Assembly (NCBI GenBank): GCA_937892105.1
Contig: CALAUZ010000069.1
Span: 1 to 26,209 of the forward strand
Direction: 5' to 3'
DNA: 26,209 nucleotides
Origin: an uncultured Fretibacterium sp.
GTDB lineage: Bacteria > Synergistota > Synergistia > Synergistales > Aminobacteriaceae
In this document: one piece after another, positions 24,115 to 26,209 of the stretch
Position numbering within the stretch: position 1 is the first letter of the stretch
Layout of the letters: each line of letters opens with the position of its first letter
Made by a program: the position numbers and the translations under genes
The notes under the pieces: generated by a model
The model's input: the letters and a program-made list of their open reading frames with translations, nothing else
Told to the model about the DNA's origin: nothing
Database searches by the model: none

Positions 24115-25235
24115 CGAAGCCCCCAGTTGTAATAATTATCCATATCAGAATGACCGCTGAAGAACTTTACGAGCTTCTCAACGCTGAAGGTATCATCGTT
24201 CACATTTTCAAGCATTGCAACAGCGCACATAATCTCCGAAGTATTGTATTCGTCCATTCTCACTATGACATCACGGCTTCCAGGACATTTCACCGTTATA
24301 ACCCCGTCAGCGTCCTGCCAGTTCGCAATACCCTCATATATGAACGTATACACAAGAATGCGCCTGAAACGTGAAACTTCCGCACCGTTCACCCTGAGAT
24401 TTTCGCCGCCCTCAATGTCTCCTGTCCTGTCGTCGCCATCAAGCGCAATATACGGGAAAGCCTCAAAATTGCCGAAGTTCCCGCCTAGTGCCTGAACTGA
24501 ACCTTTCCTGCCGTCCTGAAGCTCATAGAGGCAGCCCAAATCGAGGTCTATTGCCCCGACCTTCTTTGAGAAAACGGACATTAAGCGTTTGCGTTCATTA
24601 CCTTTGTGCCAGTTGAGATTGATGACTATTTCACCGAGTTTGGGAGTTGTCTTCTCAAGGCTGACTTTCTGCCCCTTAGTGAGTATTACAGGTTTGGGAG
24701 CAGGTGCAGTGGATTGCATTTCTTCCCCGCCGTAATGTTTCAGAAGTTCGCGCAACCCTCCATTGAAGCCGGAAGCAACCGCCGCAATTCGCCACTCATC
24801 ATTACGCCTGTATATTTCTATGCTGATTATTGCCCTCTCATCGTGAAGATCGCTGCCGTTAAGCGTCATGGTCATAGCCTCGCCGTTACTGGCCATCAGC
24901 GTTAGAGCATGTGATGAAATCTGCCCCATTGTTCCCGCGCCGTCAATGCTTGCAGTGAACACCAGTTTTGCGATTGTATCAGGGAGATGCGGAAGGTCTA
25001 TTGTGAATTTTGCGCCGTTGTTGCAGGGGGAGTATGTAATTTCGTTGTTGGGTGAAGCAGTCTGATTGTAGAATATCATGTAGCGGTCATCGGAGAGATT
25101 GTCATTGCCGTCTACTCCGAAGCACGAGAAATCATAAATTGCAGAGCCGTTAATATTTAATTCGACTCTGAAACTTTCTGAAGGATTAATATATTTATCG
25201 AGTTTGTCGCGAAATCCCCTCGTAAGTTCCATCAT
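24093..25235 (-). CDS. terA: TerA-like protein with two TerD-type domains
   Basis: The protein (380 residues) carries two regions of the TerD fold: about 1-175 (with YDFSCFGVDGNDNLSDDRYM and EIYRRNDEWRIAAVASGFNGGL) and about 180-380 (VILTKGQKVSLEK, then DLDLGCLYEL). The size and two-domain layout match TerA of tellurite/stress-resistance operons. In ter systems these cytoplasmic proteins bind calcium and are linked to tellurite, phage, colicin and envelope stress resistance; the mechanism is not settled. It lies two bases after terD. There are two neighbouring ATG codons at the start (25235, 25232). The symbol is assigned by layout only. Confidence 0.8.
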   Translation of the reverse strand: MMELTRGFRDKLDKYINPSESFRVELNINGSAIYDFSCFGVDGNDNLSDDRYMIFYNQTASPNNEITYSPCNNGAKFTIDLPHLPDTIAKLVFTASIDGAGTMGQISSHALTLMASNGEAMTMTLNGSDLHDERAIISIEIYRRNDEWRIAAVASGFNGGLRELLKHYGGEEMQSTAPAPKPVILTKGQKVSLEKTTPKLGEIVINLNWHKGNERKRLMSVFSKKVGAIDLDLGCLYELQDGRKGSVQALGGNFGNFEAFPYIALDGDDRTGDIEGGENLRVNGAEVSRFRRILVYTFIYEGIANWQDADGVITVKCPGSRDVIVRMDEYNTSEIMCAVAMLENVNDDTFSVEKLVKFFSGHSDMDNYYNWGLRWVKGRK

Positions 25236-25237
25236 GA

Positions 25238-25825
25238 TTATACGTTCACCCCGAAATCAATGCATAAAGCTTTGAGTCCGCCCTTATAACCTGAGCCTAT
25301 TGCGTTGAATTTCCACTCAACATCGCTCCTATATATTTCGCCGACAATTACGGCTGTTTCAACCGAGAAATCTTCGCCGAGGTCATAGCGTATCAATTCG
25401 CGGCTGTTGGTCTCATCGTAAATGTGTACGTAGGCATTTGAGACTTGACCGAAATTTTGACGGCGTTCTTCTGCCTCATATATTGTTACGGTGATTGCTA
25501 TTTTCGCGATATTGGCGGGGATTGCGGCAAGGTCAATTTTGATTTGCTCGCAGTCTTTCGCGTCTGAACCTTCGAGCTTGCCCTTTAACTCATCGCCCAT
25601 GTGGTGAACCGCCCCGGATTTATGCTCTAAGTTGCCGTAAAATACGAAATCCGAATCCGCCGGGACTTTCCCATTATCGCCGAGAAGGAATGCTGAAGCG
25701 TCAAGGTCAAAATCATATCCGCCGTCATATTTCTTTGTGTCCCAACCGAGTCCAACAAGTATTTTTGTCATTCCTGGACGGCCTTTTGTGAGGTCTACTT
25801 TTTGCCCCTTGAATAGATTAATCAT
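25238..25825 (-). CDS. terD: TerD-family calcium-binding stress protein
   Basis: A complete TerD domain of 195 residues: [12 protein letters not shown] at the start, the calcium-site motifs [16 protein letters not shown] (about 38-53) and HHMGDELKG (about 74-82), and the typical C-terminus [18 protein letters not shown] with FGVNV. TerD, TerE and TerZ are close paralogues and cannot be told apart here. AAAGGAGGCAC precedes the ATG on the minus strand. It lies 15 bases after another TerD gene and two bases before the TerA-like gene, in one operon. Confidence 0.93.
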   Translation of the reverse strand: MINLFKGQKVDLTKGRPGMTKILVGLGWDTKKYDGGYDFDLDASAFLLGDNGKVPADSDFVFYGNLEHKSGAVHHMGDELKGKLEGSDAKDCEQIKIDLAAIPANIAKIAITVTIYEAEERRQNFGQVSNAYVHIYDETNSRELIRYDLGEDFSVETAVIVGEIYRSDVEWKFNAIGSGYKGGLKALCIDFGVNV

Positions 25826-25840
25826 ATTAATGTGCCTCCT

Positions 25841-26209
25841 TTAAACATTTACGCCGAAATTCCTGCACAGTGCTTCAAGTCCTCCCTTGAAACCTGAGCA
25901 TTCAGCATCGTATCTCCATTCATCGCCATTCCTGTAAAACTCCCCAATGATAATGGCCGTTTCAGACGAAAATTTTTCGCCGATGTCATAGCGGAGTAAT
26001 TCTTGCTTGTTTGATTCGTCAACTACACGCATATATTTATTTGAGACTTGGCCAAAATTTTGGTGTTTCTTTTCTGCGTCATATATCGTTACTGTGAAAA
26101 CTATCCTGCTTATATTCGCGGGGACAAGCAGGAGATTCACCATCATTAACTCGAAGTGTTCTTCATATGACGGCAATATTGGCATACTTCCAGCGAGCTG
26201 AACCGCCCC
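25841..26209 (-). CDS. TerD-family protein, 5' end outside the window
   Basis: The frame is open from the window edge; the first visible residues are GAVQLAGSMPILPSYEEHFE. The C-terminal half matches the neighbouring TerD closely (for example NFGQVSNKYMRVVDESNKQELL and WRYDAECSGFKGGLEALC). The stretch that in the neighbour is [20 protein letters not shown] is here changed, losing the Gly-Asp-Glu calcium ligands. The ATG at 26185 is internal. It is the upstream member of the ter operon. Confidence 0.88.
   Translation of the reverse strand, partial: GAVQLAGSMPILPSYEEHFELMMVNLLLVPANISRIVFTVTIYDAEKKHQNFGQVSNKYMRVVDESNKQELLRYDIGEKFSSETAIIIGEFYRNGDEWRYDAECSGFKGGLEALCRNFGVNV

Noticed and set aside
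1..26209. CRISPR arrays, rRNA, tRNA genes or intact insertion sequences
   Set aside because: No regularly spaced repeats, no tRNA cloverleaf and no transposase motif were recognised by eye; a tRNA scan was not possible.

Overview
The window looks like chromosomal DNA of a diderm, LPS-making bacterium, most likely a member of the Synergistota (inference from gene content and order; no marker was searched). The reasons are lipid A genes directly behind a BamA-type outer-membrane protein, a short YidC without a periplasmic domain, and an adjacent RapZ-YvcK pair, a mix of diderm and Firmicutes-like traits. All recognisable genes use the standard code, with ATG, GTG and probably TTG starts.

Layout. 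(1) 1-5123, plus strand: one tight operon, bamA (5' end outside the window), an exported protein of unknown function, lpxD, lpxC, fabZ and lpxA, with stops and starts overlapping or only a few bases apart. (2) 5126-6830: phosphoglucomutase with its own promoter and an intrinsic terminator. (3) 6855-10119, minus strand: licD-like gene, then the rpmH-rnpA-yidD-yidC-jag cluster, which ends in a strong terminator at 7727-7756. dnaA is not next to rpmH; rapZ and yvcK diverge from it (10271-12216, plus). (4) 12221-17119: a low-complexity Q/D-rich protein, a large exported TPR protein, a DUF4153-like membrane protein and a LmeA/DUF2993-like exported protein. (5) 17165-22192: dnaG, convergent apbE, a ROK sugar kinase and sbcD. 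(6) 22193-23552: mostly non-coding DNA with a highly structured 400-base stretch and an LprI-like exported protein. (7) 23553-26209, minus strand: a decayed ABC permease, a small ORF, and a TerA-like/TerD/TerD stress cluster running off the window.

How genes fit together. BamA and LpxD/LpxC/FabZ/LpxA build the outer membrane; phosphoglucomutase and the ROK kinase supply or channel hexose phosphates; RapZ and YvcK are, in other bacteria, sensors or regulators of the UDP-GlcNAc pathway that feeds LpxA and peptidoglycan. The rpmH cluster joins ribosome assembly, tRNA maturation and membrane insertion. The most interesting unexplained parts are the unknown exported protein between bamA and lpxD, the structured intergenic block at about 22193-22589, a perfect palindromic -10 element shared by dnaG and the LmeA-like gene (with dnaG apparently leaderless), and the unusual 188-base antisense overlap of apbE with the dnaG 3' end.
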